A stretch of 64,000 nucleotides of DNA from contig NZ_CP006951.1 in the NCBI RefSeq assembly GCF_000830885.1, forward strand, positions 1,240,001 through 1,304,000. Direction: 5' to 3'. This DNA comes from Dehalococcoides mccartyi CG5 (GTDB taxonomy: Bacteria > Chloroflexota > Dehalococcoidia > Dehalococcoidales > Dehalococcoidaceae). The notes beneath the pieces are model-generated. The model had not been told where the DNA came from. It did not search any database and saw only the letters and a list, made by a program, of their open reading frames with translations. Below are positions 27,265 through 36,338 of the stretch, one piece after another; position 1 is the first letter of the stretch, and each line of letters begins with the position of its first letter. A program made the position numbers and the translations under genes.

Positions 27265-27702
27265 CTAACCGCCCTGAGCCATGGCAATACCCAGCTGTCT
27301 GGCGCTCTCTTTTCCAGCTTCAATTTCATCTACTTTTACAGTCAGTCCGCCAGCTACCTGCTCAAGACCAAGATGGCCGGCAATAGCTTTGATGCTATCT
27401 TCGGTGGGTTTGGTATCATTCATATGGCAGATAATAATGGCCAAGCGAATACCCTTTTTAATCTTGTCCCGTCCCATCCACAGCCGTTCAAACAGGCTTT
27501 TAGTGCCGCCTGCCATAGACTGGAAGGGTTGGGTAGTAGCCAGAATAACCCCGCCAATACCGGAAAAATCGTCAGCACTGACAGCTGAAACTTCTTTAAT
27601 TACAGTTTCAGCCCCGACAGAACTAGCACCTGCTGCCGCCGCTTCAGCTAAAGATTTGGTCTTGCCCCCGAAGCTTTGGTAAACCACTAGAATTTTTGAC
27701 AT
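27265..27702 (-). CDS. Flavodoxin-family protein
   Basis: This 145-residue protein has the flavodoxin/WrbA-like fold. The FMN phosphate loop is near the N-terminus (VVYQSFGGKTKSLAEAAA), and later blocks are GVILATTQPFQSMAGGTKS and LAIIICHMND. It probably binds FMN and carries electrons or reduces a small substrate. A strong GGAGG site precedes the ATG. It lies 19 bp after a MerR-type regulator gene and should be co-transcribed with it, which suggests stress or redox control. Confidence 0.87.
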   Translation of the reverse strand: MSKILVVYQSFGGKTKSLAEAAAAGASSVGAETVIKEVSAVSADDFSGIGGVILATTQPFQSMAGGTKSLFERLWMGRDKIKKGIRLAIIICHMNDTKPTEDSIKAIAGHLGLEQVAGGLTVKVDEIEAGKESARQLGIAMAQGG

Positions 27703-27721
27703 TATATATTCCTCCTATTAT

Positions 27722-28153
27722 TTAATAAATCAGATGATTACGGGGAGGGCACTCTTGCGGGCACACCTCCATGTCACAACCCAGGCATTTGCTAACCAGA
27801 CTTATTATCTCTTTTCTCTCACGGCTCTGGCGCTCAAGTTCGGCAATACGGCTGGCGGCATTTTCCGCTTCCAGCTTAAGCACTTTAAGGGTATGCTCAG
27901 CCTTGGCCTTACGGTCAGTTTCACCGCCTGCATCTAGTATATCCAGAATACGGTTCAGGCTCATTCCGGTATCTTTAAGGCGGCGTATAAGCTTAACCCG
28001 GTTGACATCTTTTTGGGAAAACAGACTCATGCCGCTTGAGGTACGCAAAGACGGCACAATCAGTCCCTTCTGCTGGTAAAACCTGACTGTACGCAGACTG
28101 ACACCGGACTGTTTGGCTATTTCACTTATCTGGTAGGCGACTTCATTATCCAT
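27722..28153 (-). CDS. MerR-family regulator upstream of flavodoxin
   Basis: This 143-residue regulator has an N-terminal MerR helix-turn-helix (YQISEIAKQSGVSLRTVRFY, QQKGLI) and a long dimerisation helix. A cysteine cluster follows at the C-terminus (CLGCDMEVCPQECP), which could bind a metal or Fe-S cluster, as in SoxR-like and metal-sensing members. The promoter gives almost no leader, and no ribosome site is seen before the ATG, so translation may be leaderless. It probably controls its own operon with the flavodoxin gene. Confidence 0.88.
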   Translation of the reverse strand: MDNEVAYQISEIAKQSGVSLRTVRFYQQKGLIVPSLRTSSGMSLFSQKDVNRVKLIRRLKDTGMSLNRILDILDAGGETDRKAKAEHTLKVLKLEAENAASRIAELERQSRERKEIISLVSKCLGCDMEVCPQECPPRNHLIY

Positions 28154-28162
28154 TTCGTAATG

Positions 28163-28191
28163 ATATTAACACCATGTGACGTTACTGTCAA
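28163..28191 (-). promoter_or_regulatory. Promoter of MerR-flavodoxin operon
   Basis: On the minus strand there is a perfect TTGACA (28186-28191), a 17-bp spacer and TAATAT (28163-28168). The spacer holds a partial inverted repeat (TAACGTC-N4-GGTGTTA), the usual place for a MerR operator. The expected start site is only about three bases from the ATG. Confidence 0.6.
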
Positions 28192-28271
28192 GACTTACAT
28201 ATACGTAACTTTTAATATCCCGAACAAAATTGAGACACATACTGCCGTACGGACTGAAAATGCTATAATAG

Positions 28272-30224
28272 ATGTTCATGATACACAGCTATTATTCCCG
28301 TATAAATGGAAACTCCCCTGACGAGAAGCCCAAAATTACCCGGGGCTTGTTGAAAAGGGTATGGAGTTATGCCCGCCCTTACCGGTGGCTGGTTCTCTGG
28401 ATGCTCCTCCTCACTCTGGCTACCACCGGACTGGGGTTATTGACCCCTCTGATACTGCGTGACTTGATAGACACTACTCTGCCGAACAAGGATTTGACCC
28501 GTTTAAGCTGGCTGATTGCGGCACTGCTGACAATACCTCTGCTGACCAGTTTCTTGAACGTGGTGCTGAGGAGATATAACTCACATGTGGGCGAAGGGGT
28601 TATATCCGACCTCCGACTGGCTATGTTTTCGCACCTTCAGCGTATGTCACTCAGCTTTTTTACCCACACCAAAAGCGGTGAACTGATGAGCCGCCTTAAT
28701 AACGATGTTATCGGCGCCCAGACTGCTATCAGTAATACTTTTGTATCTATCGTAACCAGCCTGATTCAGGCAGTAGTGGTATTTTCGGTAATGGTTACCT
28801 TGGAATGGCGGCTGGCACTGGTAAGTGTAGCTATACTGCCCCTTTTCTTCTGGGCTGCCCATCATCTGGGAAACAGGCTGCGGGATATTGCCCGAAACCA
28901 GCTTGACCTGAACGCTAGAATGAATGCCGTTGCCCAGGAACTGCTTAACATAAGCGGGGCTTTGCTGGTCAAACTGTTTGGCCGTTCCTCTGAAGAAGAC
29001 CGCCGTTTCAAGCAGCGTTCCGAAGAAGTAAGAAACATAGGTATAAAACGGGCGGTTACAGGCTCACTTTTTTTCGCCAGCATAGGTCTTTTAAGTGCTA
29101 TCGGCATAGCTCTGGTTTACGGGGTAGGGGGCTATTTTGTAATCCAGGAAACACTGACTATAGGTACTATCGTAGCTTTGGGTGTATACCTGACTACCCT
29201 GTACGGGGCCTTGCAGACCCTGACTAACGCCCCGGTGGATTTTGCCACCTCTATGGTTAGTTTTGAACGCGTTTTTGAGGTACTGGATGTACCGCTTGAT
29301 ATAAAAGAAAAAGAAAACGCCCGTATTCTGGGAAAGGTACGCGGCGTTTTGGAATTTAAGGACGTTCTTTTCCACTATGAGCGGGAAGAAAAAGGACTCC
29401 TCAGGGAAGTGCGGCGTTTCGGCCAGATGGAGGATGTAGTTTCGGTATTGTCCGGTGCAGGTGGTGCGCCCCGAAACGGCGGTGAAAAAGATGCCGCCGG
29501 TGCGGAACGTACAAACGGCGAAGTTCTGGAGCATATCTCTTTCAGAGCCGAACCCGGCCAGCTGGTGGCGCTGGTTGGCCCCAGCGGGGCAGGCAAAACA
29601 ACCCTTACCTATCTTATCCCCCGTCTGTATGACCCCGTTGCCGGGCAAATACTGATAGACGGGCATGACCTTATGGATGTTACCCTTGACTCACTTGCCG
29701 CCCAGATAGGCATGGTCACTCAGGAGACCTACCTTTTCCATGATACTGTGCGTACCAATCTGCTCTACGGCAGACCTGATGCTACCCAGACAGAAGTGGA
29801 AACGGCGGCCAAAGCAGCCAATATCCACAAGTTTGTAAAGGGTCTGCCCCAAGGATATGAAACTATTGTGGGAGAGCGCGGTTACCGGCTGAGCGGGGGC
29901 GAAAAACAGCGTCTGGCACTGGCACGGGTTATCCTTAAAAACCCGCGTATACTGGTGCTGGACGAAGCCACCAGCTCACTGGACAGCCAGTCTGAATACC
30001 TTATTCAGGAAGCCCTGAAACATGTAATGGTGGGGCGTACCAGCATTGTCATTGCCCATCGCCTGAGTACCATTCTGGCGGCGGATATTATATTGGTGCT
30101 GGACCATGGACATATAGTGGAGAGGGGTACCCATAGCGAACTGCTGGCTCTGGGAGGACTATATGCAAATCTCTATGAAACCCAGTTTCGCGGCAAGATG
30201 AATAACCTTTCTTCTGCAGAATAA
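28272..30224 (+). CDS. ABC exporter, fused permease and ATPase
   Basis: This 650-residue half-transporter has a six-helix membrane domain (about 35-320) and a C-terminal ATPase. Visible motifs are Walker A GPSGAGKTT (near 436), Q-loop VTQETYLF, signature LSGGEKQRLALARV, Walker B ILVLDEATSSLD and H-loop IVIAHRLST. It probably works as a homodimer exporting a lipid, peptide or drug; the substrate is unknown. An insertion of about 45 residues (about 370-416) rich in Gly, Ala and charged residues separates the A-loop strand (LFHYE) from the strand before Walker A. The gene stands alone, divergent from the MerR gene. Confidence 0.9.
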   Translation: MFMIHSYYSRINGNSPDEKPKITRGLLKRVWSYARPYRWLVLWMLLLTLATTGLGLLTPLILRDLIDTTLPNKDLTRLSWLIAALLTIPLLTSFLNVVLRRYNSHVGEGVISDLRLAMFSHLQRMSLSFFTHTKSGELMSRLNNDVIGAQTAISNTFVSIVTSLIQAVVVFSVMVTLEWRLALVSVAILPLFFWAAHHLGNRLRDIARNQLDLNARMNAVAQELLNISGALLVKLFGRSSEEDRRFKQRSEEVRNIGIKRAVTGSLFFASIGLLSAIGIALVYGVGGYFVIQETLTIGTIVALGVYLTTLYGALQTLTNAPVDFATSMVSFERVFEVLDVPLDIKEKENARILGKVRGVLEFKDVLFHYEREEKGLLREVRRFGQMEDVVSVLSGAGGAPRNGGEKDAAGAERTNGEVLEHISFRAEPGQLVALVGPSGAGKTTLTYLIPRLYDPVAGQILIDGHDLMDVTLDSLAAQIGMVTQETYLFHDTVRTNLLYGRPDATQTEVETAAKAANIHKFVKGLPQGYETIVGERGYRLSGGEKQRLALARVILKNPRILVLDEATSSLDSQSEYLIQEALKHVMVGRTSIVIAHRLSTILAADIILVLDHGHIVERGTHSELLALGGLYANLYETQFRGKMNNLSSAE

Positions 30225-30346
30225 CAACCAAAGATTTTTTTAGGACAGTAATTACTTTCCGTTACCCCAATTTTATTATAATAACGTTGATTTTGGTTAT
30301 TTATCCTCCTGAAAAAACCCTGAACCCAAATAATTTCCCCTTAATG

Positions 30347-30370
30347 TATAATAAAACCACCCTTAGGAGT
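30347..30370 (+). promoter_or_regulatory. -10 element and ribosome site of YgiQ-like gene
   Basis: A consensus TATAAT lies at 30347-30352, and TTAGGAG lies before the ATG at 30379. No clear -35 is seen. Confidence 0.4.
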
Positions 30371-30378
30371 GAGAGATT

Positions 30379-32130
30379 ATGTTTTTACCTACAACCCCCC
30401 ATGAGTTATTAAAACTGGGGTGGGATCAGCCGGATATCATACTGGTAACCGGTGACAGTTATATAGACAGCCCGTTTATCGGCTCAGCCCTTATCGGCAA
30501 AGTTCTAAGCCAGGCGGGTTACCGGGTGGGTATCATTGCCCAGCCGGATATACATACGGATAGTGATATATGCCGTCTGGGTGAACCCAAGCTTTTTTGG
30601 GGGATAACAGCAGGCAGTGTAGACTCTATGGTTGCCAACTATACCTCACTCAAAAAAAGAAGAAAAAGTGACGATTATACCCCCGGCGGAATAAATAACC
30701 GCCGTCCAGACCAAGCCAGCATTGTCTACACCAACCTGATAAAGCATTACTTTAAGAATACCCGCCCTATAGTGCTGGGCGGTATTGAAGCCAGCCTGAG
30801 GCGCATCTCCCATTTTGATTTCTGGACTGACCGTATCCGCCCTTCAATCCTGTTTGACGCCAAGGCGGATTACCTGCTCTACGGCATGGCGGAAAAAGCG
30901 GTGCTTGAGCTGGCTGCCGCACTGAAAAACGGAACCGAAGTATGGGATATACGGGGGCTTTGCTATATTGCAGGGGCAGAGGAAAGTGCTATAAAAAGGG
31001 CGGGTTATCTGGAGCTACCTCCTTTTGAGGCAGTTGAAAAAGACGCTCACACCCTGATTGATATGTTTCATGATTTTTACCGGAATAATGATTCCCTGAC
31101 CGCCAAAGGGCTTTACCAGAAAAACGGCAACCGCTATCTTATCCAAAACCCGCCGTCTATGCCCCTTACCCAAAAAGAGATGGACGGTATTTACGGGCTG
31201 GATTTTGAACGCACCCAGCACCCGTATTACCAGAAGCAGGGGGCGGTAAAAGCTCTGGAGACTATCCGCTTTTCCATCCAGTCCCACCGGGGTTGTTACG
31301 GGGAGTGCAATTTTTGTGCTATTGCCATGCACGAGGGACGAACCGTCCAGTGGAGAAGCCCGGAATCTATTCTGGCTGAGGCCCAAAAACTGGCCCGGTA
31401 TCCTGATTTCAAGGGATATATACAGGATATAGGCGGCCCGACAGCCAATATGTACGGCTTTGAGTGTGAAAAAAAGCTGAAAGAGGGGGCGTGCCAGGAC
31501 AAACGCTGTTTATACCCGCAAGTGTGCCCTTATTTGAAAGTGAACCACCATAAACAGCTGGAAATGCTGAAGAAAGTCCGCTCGGTTGCGGGCGTCAAAA
31601 AGGTATTTGCCTCATCCGGTATCCGCTATGACCTGCTGCTTAGTGACAGACAGTATGGCGAACAATACCTGAAAGAGCTGGTACAGCACTATATATCCGG
31701 CCAGATGAAGGTTGCACCGGAACACACCGAAACAGCCGTTTTGAACAGAATGGGAAAGCCGGGCATATCACTGCTTTTACGCTTTAAAGAGCTGTTTGAC
31801 CGCATGAATAAAAAGTTCGGCAAGGAACAATTTTTGACTTACTACCTGATTGCCGCCCACCCCGGGTGCACCCGAAGCGATATGCAGAAGCTGAAACGGT
31901 TTACCCGTGATAATCTTAGAATCAACCCTGAGCAGGTACAGATTTTTCTGCCGGCACCGTCTACCTATTCCAGCCTGATGTACTGTACCGGTATAGACCC
32001 TTTTTCCAAAAAACCTGTTTTTGTTGAAAAAGACCCCCAAAATAAAGACCAGCAGAAAAACATTGCAGTTGCCAAACAGCCACCAAGCCCTGTTCCGTCA
32101 AGACGCCCCCGCCCAAGACGCACCCCTTAG
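30379..32130 (+). CDS. YgiQ-family radical SAM protein
   Basis: This 583-residue protein has the YgiQ/UPF0313 N-terminal domain (LPTTPHELLKLGWDQPD, then DSYIDSPFIGSALIG), which is related to B12-binding-type folds. The radical SAM cluster motif is HRGCYGECNFCAI (C-x3-C-x2-C, near residue 306). The later part has GGPTANMYG, a cysteine-rich segment (CQDKRCLYPQVCPYLK) and VAPEHTE, all typical. The reaction of YgiQ proteins is unknown. The C-terminus is basic and Pro-rich (SPVPSRRPRPRRTP). The enzyme is cytoplasmic and needs S-adenosylmethionine and a 4Fe-4S cluster. Confidence 0.9.
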   Translation: MFLPTTPHELLKLGWDQPDIILVTGDSYIDSPFIGSALIGKVLSQAGYRVGIIAQPDIHTDSDICRLGEPKLFWGITAGSVDSMVANYTSLKKRRKSDDYTPGGINNRRPDQASIVYTNLIKHYFKNTRPIVLGGIEASLRRISHFDFWTDRIRPSILFDAKADYLLYGMAEKAVLELAAALKNGTEVWDIRGLCYIAGAEESAIKRAGYLELPPFEAVEKDAHTLIDMFHDFYRNNDSLTAKGLYQKNGNRYLIQNPPSMPLTQKEMDGIYGLDFERTQHPYYQKQGAVKALETIRFSIQSHRGCYGECNFCAIAMHEGRTVQWRSPESILAEAQKLARYPDFKGYIQDIGGPTANMYGFECEKKLKEGACQDKRCLYPQVCPYLKVNHHKQLEMLKKVRSVAGVKKVFASSGIRYDLLLSDRQYGEQYLKELVQHYISGQMKVAPEHTETAVLNRMGKPGISLLLRFKELFDRMNKKFGKEQFLTYYLIAAHPGCTRSDMQKLKRFTRDNLRINPEQVQIFLPAPSTYSSLMYCTGIDPFSKKPVFVEKDPQNKDQQKNIAVAKQPPSPVPSRRPRPRRTP

Positions 32131-32239
32131 TTACAACCTGCGTACTTGGCATCACTTCGGCGTACCAAATCCGCTCTTACTTCCACAGACAAACCCCTCA
32201 AACAAGCATACCGTCTGTATGAAGCATTCAAAACACAGT

Positions 32240-32270
32240 CGGGGGTGCCGTTACTTTGCCGGCACCCCCG
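32240..32270. terminator. Hairpin between convergent YgiQ-like and RND genes
   Basis: Perfect 11-bp GC-rich arms (CGGGGGTGCCG) enclose a 9-nt loop. The hairpin lies between two convergent genes and may end both transcripts. Confidence 0.7.
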
Positions 32271-32305
32271 AATAACTTTATAAATCCCCGGACGGGAAAA
32301 GACTG

Positions 32306-35300
32306 TTACTTACCCCGGTAAACCATGCTGTATACAGCCGGTATGACAAACAGGGTCAGGAAGGTAGAGCTTATCATGCCGCCGATAACCACAATAGCCA
32401 GTTCGGCACTTAACATAGTACCGGAACTGACACTCAGTGCCATGGGAATCATGGCCAAAATAGTAGTCAGGGCCGTCATGACTATGGGGCGCAGGCGGAT
32501 TTTGCCGCCCTCTATCAGGGCGTCTTTAACGCTAAGACCATGCTTGCGCTGCTGCTCCACCATGGATACCAGCACTATGGCATTGGTAAGTACAATACCC
32601 ACCAGCATCAGCATACCCATCAAGGCCGAAACTCCCAGTGTATAGCCGGTTACTACCAAAGCCAGCATAGAACCGATAAAGGCCAGAGGTATGCTTAGCA
32701 TAATAAGCAGGGGATTGCGGATAGAACGCATCATGAGTATGACTATCAGGAAAACAATGGCAATGGCCACCAGAATGGCAATACCCATCTGGATAAATGT
32801 ATCACCCATCTGTTCGGCGATACCGGCGGTCACCACCTTTACTCCCGGATGTGAAGGCAAGGCATCCACCTGTTCTTGAACCGCCGCATTTACCGCACCC
32901 ACATTAGCCTCAGTTATCAAGCCGGTAATGGTGGCAGAAAGCATGGTATCTGTATGGCTGACATGTGAGGGCTCTGCCACTACGCCAACAAAAGCAATAT
33001 CATTCAGGGTGACCGAAACCGGGAAACCTATTTTCAGGTTTTTAGCCTGTTCGGCATCACTCAACCTGCCAGCTATACCCTTGAAGTAAACCGGATAACT
33101 GCCGCTTCCCAGCGTAATAGTTGTACCGGGCAATGCTCCGCCATTCATCAGGAGCACAAATTCCTGTTGCAACTGGGCTAACTGGGCAGGTGACAGCCCG
33201 GAAGTGGCCACCTTTGCCGGGTCTACCGCAATATTAAGTACCGGCACAACGGTTGTCAGGTCACTTTTGAGTTCTTCCAGACCGTCAACACCCTTAAGCA
33301 TCTCCAACAGTTGGGCAGTAATACTGGCTATTTCTTCCCGGTTCTGCCCCTGTATGGAAAGGTTTATGGAAGAACTGGATATGCTTCCGCCCATACTGTC
33401 ACCCGAACCGGAGCTGACCTGAATAACCCCATCGGTAGTAATGCCCTGGCTGGCCAGAGTGATATTTGAGAGTTCCGTTTGCAAGTCAGCTGAGTTCAGG
33501 TAAACAATAATACTGGCTGTATTGGCGCCACCGCCGCCCTGAGAGGCACTCATTATGCCAGCCATGGAGGTAGCGGAGGTACCGATGGTTGAACTGTAAC
33601 TGCGGACTGACGGGTTTGCCCCAAGCAGCGCCTCCACCTTGGCGGTAAGTGCACTGGTAGCACTGACATCAGCCGTAGCCGGCAGTGAAATACTTATTGA
33701 TATGGTTTCTTCGCCGAACGAACCGGACATGAATGAAGTACCAGCCATAGGCAGAAGACCGGCACTGCCTATCAGAAGCAATACCGCCGTGGCTACTACC
33801 GCCAGACGATGTCCCAGCGTCCACTTCAAGGCCTTGATATAAACTTTTTGATACCAGTTGTCCTTGGCTATAACTACTTTCTGTTTGGAGCTGACCAACC
33901 ACTTGGAGAGTGCCGGAATAAGGGTAAGGGCAACTATGAGTGAGGCCAGCATGGCGAAGGTTACGGTAAGGGCAAAGGGGACAAACATTTCACCCACAAT
34001 GCCGCCGACAAACATAAGGGGGGCAAAGATAGCTACGGTAGCCAGAGTAGCGGTGGTAATGGGAGTGGCCACTTCTTTGGCACCGCCGATAGCTGCCTCT
34101 TTGAAACTTTCCCCGGCACGCAAACGGCGGTAGATTACTTCTATTATGACTATACTGTCATCTATAAGCCGCCCGACCGCTATGGTCATGGCACTTAGGG
34201 TAAGTATATTCAGAGTAATACCGAATAAACTCATGCACAGGAAACCAAAGAATATGCTAAGGGGAATGGAGATGGCAGCTATCAAAGACGCCCTTACAGC
34301 CCAAAGGAAGAAGAAGACCACCAATACGGCTAAAATACCGCCTACAATCGCCTTTTCTTCAAGCTGGCTGATACTGGTACCAATGAAATCTGACTGGTCA
34401 AAAACAGTACTGATGGTAACGCCGTCACCCAGTGTTCCCTGCAATTCAGCTATTTTTTCATTTATGGCGTTGGCAGTTTCAACTGTATTGGCAGATTCGG
34501 TTTTTACTACAGATATACCTACGCTGGGCTTGCCGTTGGTGCGGGTAATGGCTGATGAGGGTGAAGGACTAAGACTAATGGTGGCAATATCTGACAGTTT
34601 AATGTCATCTCCACCCAGCGAAATCTGTTCAATATCACTCAGTGAAGAGTAATTGGTACCCAGTATGCCGGCAATTTGGGAAATGGTTATACCGTACTGG
34701 GTCATCTTGGCCGGGTCGGGGGAAATTACTAAATAATCTTTTTCTCCGCCCTCGGTATCCACCCTGAGTACCCCGTCAAGCTGAGACAACAGGGGTACAA
34801 TTTGTCTGTCTGCAATTTGTTTTAGCTGGTCCGGCGGTAAATCTCCGGACAGGCTCAAGCTTACCATAGGCATAATATTCATATTGATAGGAATGATTTG
34901 AGGGTTCTTGGCATTAGCCCCCATCATGGCGGCAAAATTGGTAACCGCCTGCGGGAAGCTGATTTTACTGATGCCTTCATTAAGGCTTTCACCAACGGCA
35001 TTCATATCTGTGCCGTACTCAAATTCGGCCATGATTACAGACATGCCTTCGGAAGAAGTGGAAGTGAGGTGTTTTAAACCCTTGTCTGCCCATTCGTCCC
35101 AGACAAACCTTTCAATAGGGGTGGTAACATCTCTGACCACTGCATCGGGAGTAGCCTGAGGGTAAACTGTAACCACAGTGGTATATGGCAAGCTGATATC
35201 AGGCATCAGCTCTACTTTAATGCCCATAAATGCCCACAAAGAAGCACCGGCAACTGCCAGCGCTAAAAGAATGGTAACAAGTCTGCTACGTAAGGCCCAT

Positions 35301-35317
35301 TTGGTAATATGCCACAT
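32306..35317 (-). CDS. RND-family efflux transporter
   Basis: This 1003-residue membrane protein has the two-fold RND layout: one N-terminal helix, a large extracytoplasmic domain, six helices, a second large domain and five to six helices. Family marks include VELMPDISLPYTTVVTVYP near the start and GRLIDDSIVIIEVIYRR in the fourth-helix region, equivalent to the proton-relay region of AcrB-type pumps. There is no membrane fusion or outer-membrane channel gene beside it, in keeping with a single-membrane cell. It forms an operon with the MarR gene upstream (22-bp gap), so it is probably an inducible exporter of toxic compounds. Confidence 0.92.
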   Translation of the reverse strand: MWHITKWALRSRLVTILLALAVAGASLWAFMGIKVELMPDISLPYTTVVTVYPQATPDAVVRDVTTPIERFVWDEWADKGLKHLTSTSSEGMSVIMAEFEYGTDMNAVGESLNEGISKISFPQAVTNFAAMMGANAKNPQIIPINMNIMPMVSLSLSGDLPPDQLKQIADRQIVPLLSQLDGVLRVDTEGGEKDYLVISPDPAKMTQYGITISQIAGILGTNYSSLSDIEQISLGGDDIKLSDIATISLSPSPSSAITRTNGKPSVGISVVKTESANTVETANAINEKIAELQGTLGDGVTISTVFDQSDFIGTSISQLEEKAIVGGILAVLVVFFFLWAVRASLIAAISIPLSIFFGFLCMSLFGITLNILTLSAMTIAVGRLIDDSIVIIEVIYRRLRAGESFKEAAIGGAKEVATPITTATLATVAIFAPLMFVGGIVGEMFVPFALTVTFAMLASLIVALTLIPALSKWLVSSKQKVVIAKDNWYQKVYIKALKWTLGHRLAVVATAVLLLIGSAGLLPMAGTSFMSGSFGEETISISISLPATADVSATSALTAKVEALLGANPSVRSYSSTIGTSATSMAGIMSASQGGGGANTASIIVYLNSADLQTELSNITLASQGITTDGVIQVSSGSGDSMGGSISSSSINLSIQGQNREEIASITAQLLEMLKGVDGLEELKSDLTTVVPVLNIAVDPAKVATSGLSPAQLAQLQQEFVLLMNGGALPGTTITLGSGSYPVYFKGIAGRLSDAEQAKNLKIGFPVSVTLNDIAFVGVVAEPSHVSHTDTMLSATITGLITEANVGAVNAAVQEQVDALPSHPGVKVVTAGIAEQMGDTFIQMGIAILVAIAIVFLIVILMMRSIRNPLLIMLSIPLAFIGSMLALVVTGYTLGVSALMGMLMLVGIVLTNAIVLVSMVEQQRKHGLSVKDALIEGGKIRLRPIVMTALTTILAMIPMALSVSSGTMLSAELAIVVIGGMISSTFLTLFVIPAVYSMVYRGK

Positions 35318-35339
35318 TAAGAAATACTCCTTTATGCTA

Positions 35340-35789
35340 TTAGCTAAGTTCCTGCTGATGTGCCCTTATGGCTAAAATGAGTTCCTGAAGACCCTTCCTC
35401 AAAGACTCAAGCCCATCTAAACTCATATGCTCCAAAATATGCAACATATGCCCGGATTTGCTTTCTACCAAATCGGTAACCAGTTCACGACCCTTGTCGG
35501 TAACCTGAAGCATGGTTATCCGTCTATCTACAGTACCGGTTTTGCGGATAACCAGCCCTTGCTCAACCAAACGTTCTGCAATGCCGGTTACATCCCCGGG
35601 GGTAACCCCCAGCCCCTGTGCCAGAGTACTCAGATTAGTTTCACCCTTGCTCATAATAATAAACAGACTTTTCATTTGGGCAAGAGGAACATCCAGCTTG
35701 CACCATGAATTCATAGCGTAGGGCAGGACAGTCTGGCCTATCTGCCCCTCAATTTCAATTATACTTTTTATAATTTCTGCTTTATCCAC
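35340..35789 (-). CDS. MarR-family regulator of RND exporter
   Basis: This 149-residue winged-helix regulator has the MarR pattern: TNLSTLAQGLGVTPGDVTGI as the helix-turn-helix region, then LVEQGLVIRKTGTVDRR as the wing. It is the first gene of an operon with the RND transporter. A long inverted repeat in its promoter (35869-35907) is the likely operator, so autorepression released by an effluxed compound is the simplest model. It is not closely similar to the rdh-linked MarR proteins. Confidence 0.9.
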   Translation of the reverse strand: MDKAEIIKSIIEIEGQIGQTVLPYAMNSWCKLDVPLAQMKSLFIIMSKGETNLSTLAQGLGVTPGDVTGIAERLVEQGLVIRKTGTVDRRITMLQVTDKGRELVTDLVESKSGHMLHILEHMSLDGLESLRKGLQELILAIRAHQQELS

Positions 35790-35868
35790 ATTCCCTAAAC
35801 CTTTCTATCTTACCGAAGGCCGAATATGCCTTTGCATCGGATATTTTTCAAATTTTAACAGAATTTGT

Positions 35869-35907
35869 CCGGATAAATACTTTACATTATATATATAATT
35901 TATCCGG
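35869..35907 (-). promoter_or_regulatory. Operator-like inverted repeat upstream of MarR-RND operon
   Basis: Perfect 10-bp arms CCGGATAAAT (35869-35878) and ATTTATCCGG (35898-35907) are separated by 19 bp. The spacer is AT-only at its centre (ATTATATATATAAT). It lies 80-120 bp upstream of the MarR start. Confidence 0.55.
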
Positions 35908-35997
35908 TATATAGTATATTGTCAAATCTGCAACTCCCCAATATTCAACCCGCGCATATGCTCTTACCTAAAAATATGCCACCCTCTTAAAAATGAA

Positions 35998-36021
35998 AAA
36001 CGGGGGATTTCTCCCCCGTTT
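35998..36021 (-). terminator. Terminator of rdhAB4
   Basis: Perfect 10-bp arms (AAACGGGGGA) enclose a 4-nt loop. A U-rich stretch follows on the minus strand, just after rdhB4. Confidence 0.8.
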
Positions 36022-36044
36022 AGGGTATAAACCTTAAACCTGAG

Positions 36045-36317
36045 CTACGCTTTTTTTATTCTCCGCACAGTCAGCTGCCAGCTGAGCGCCAGCAGGATAA
36101 CTGCCGGTAATCCGAGCACCAGCAGGAACATGGTAGCGGCTTTAGATTCGGTCTCTCCCAGAGCATCTGTAAAGAACAGAACCGTAAAGAGCAGGAGAAC
36201 CAGTCCGACAATACCCAAAACCCATTCGTACCAGGTCAAGGATACATGGCTGCTTCTAAGCCACATGACCAGACCAAGCAGCAAAGCTCCCAATACAAAA
36301 CTTATTATTAACCACAT
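36045..36317 (-). CDS. rdhB: Reductive dehalogenase membrane anchor RdhB4
   Basis: This presumed anchor for RdhA4 has 90 residues, three hydrophobic segments, WYEWVLG and the class-B loop ETESKAATMFLL. It lacks the NYFGSL segment conserved in RdhB3 and RdhB6 and reads LFFTDAL there, so it has diverged in the outer loop. It starts 21 bp after rdhA4 and ends at a terminator. Confidence 0.92.
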   Translation of the reverse strand: MWLIISFVLGALLLGLVMWLRSSHVSLTWYEWVLGIVGLVLLLFTVLFFTDALGETESKAATMFLLVLGLPAVILLALSWQLTVRRIKKA

Positions 36318-36338
36318 AAAATTATCCTCCCTTGCGTT

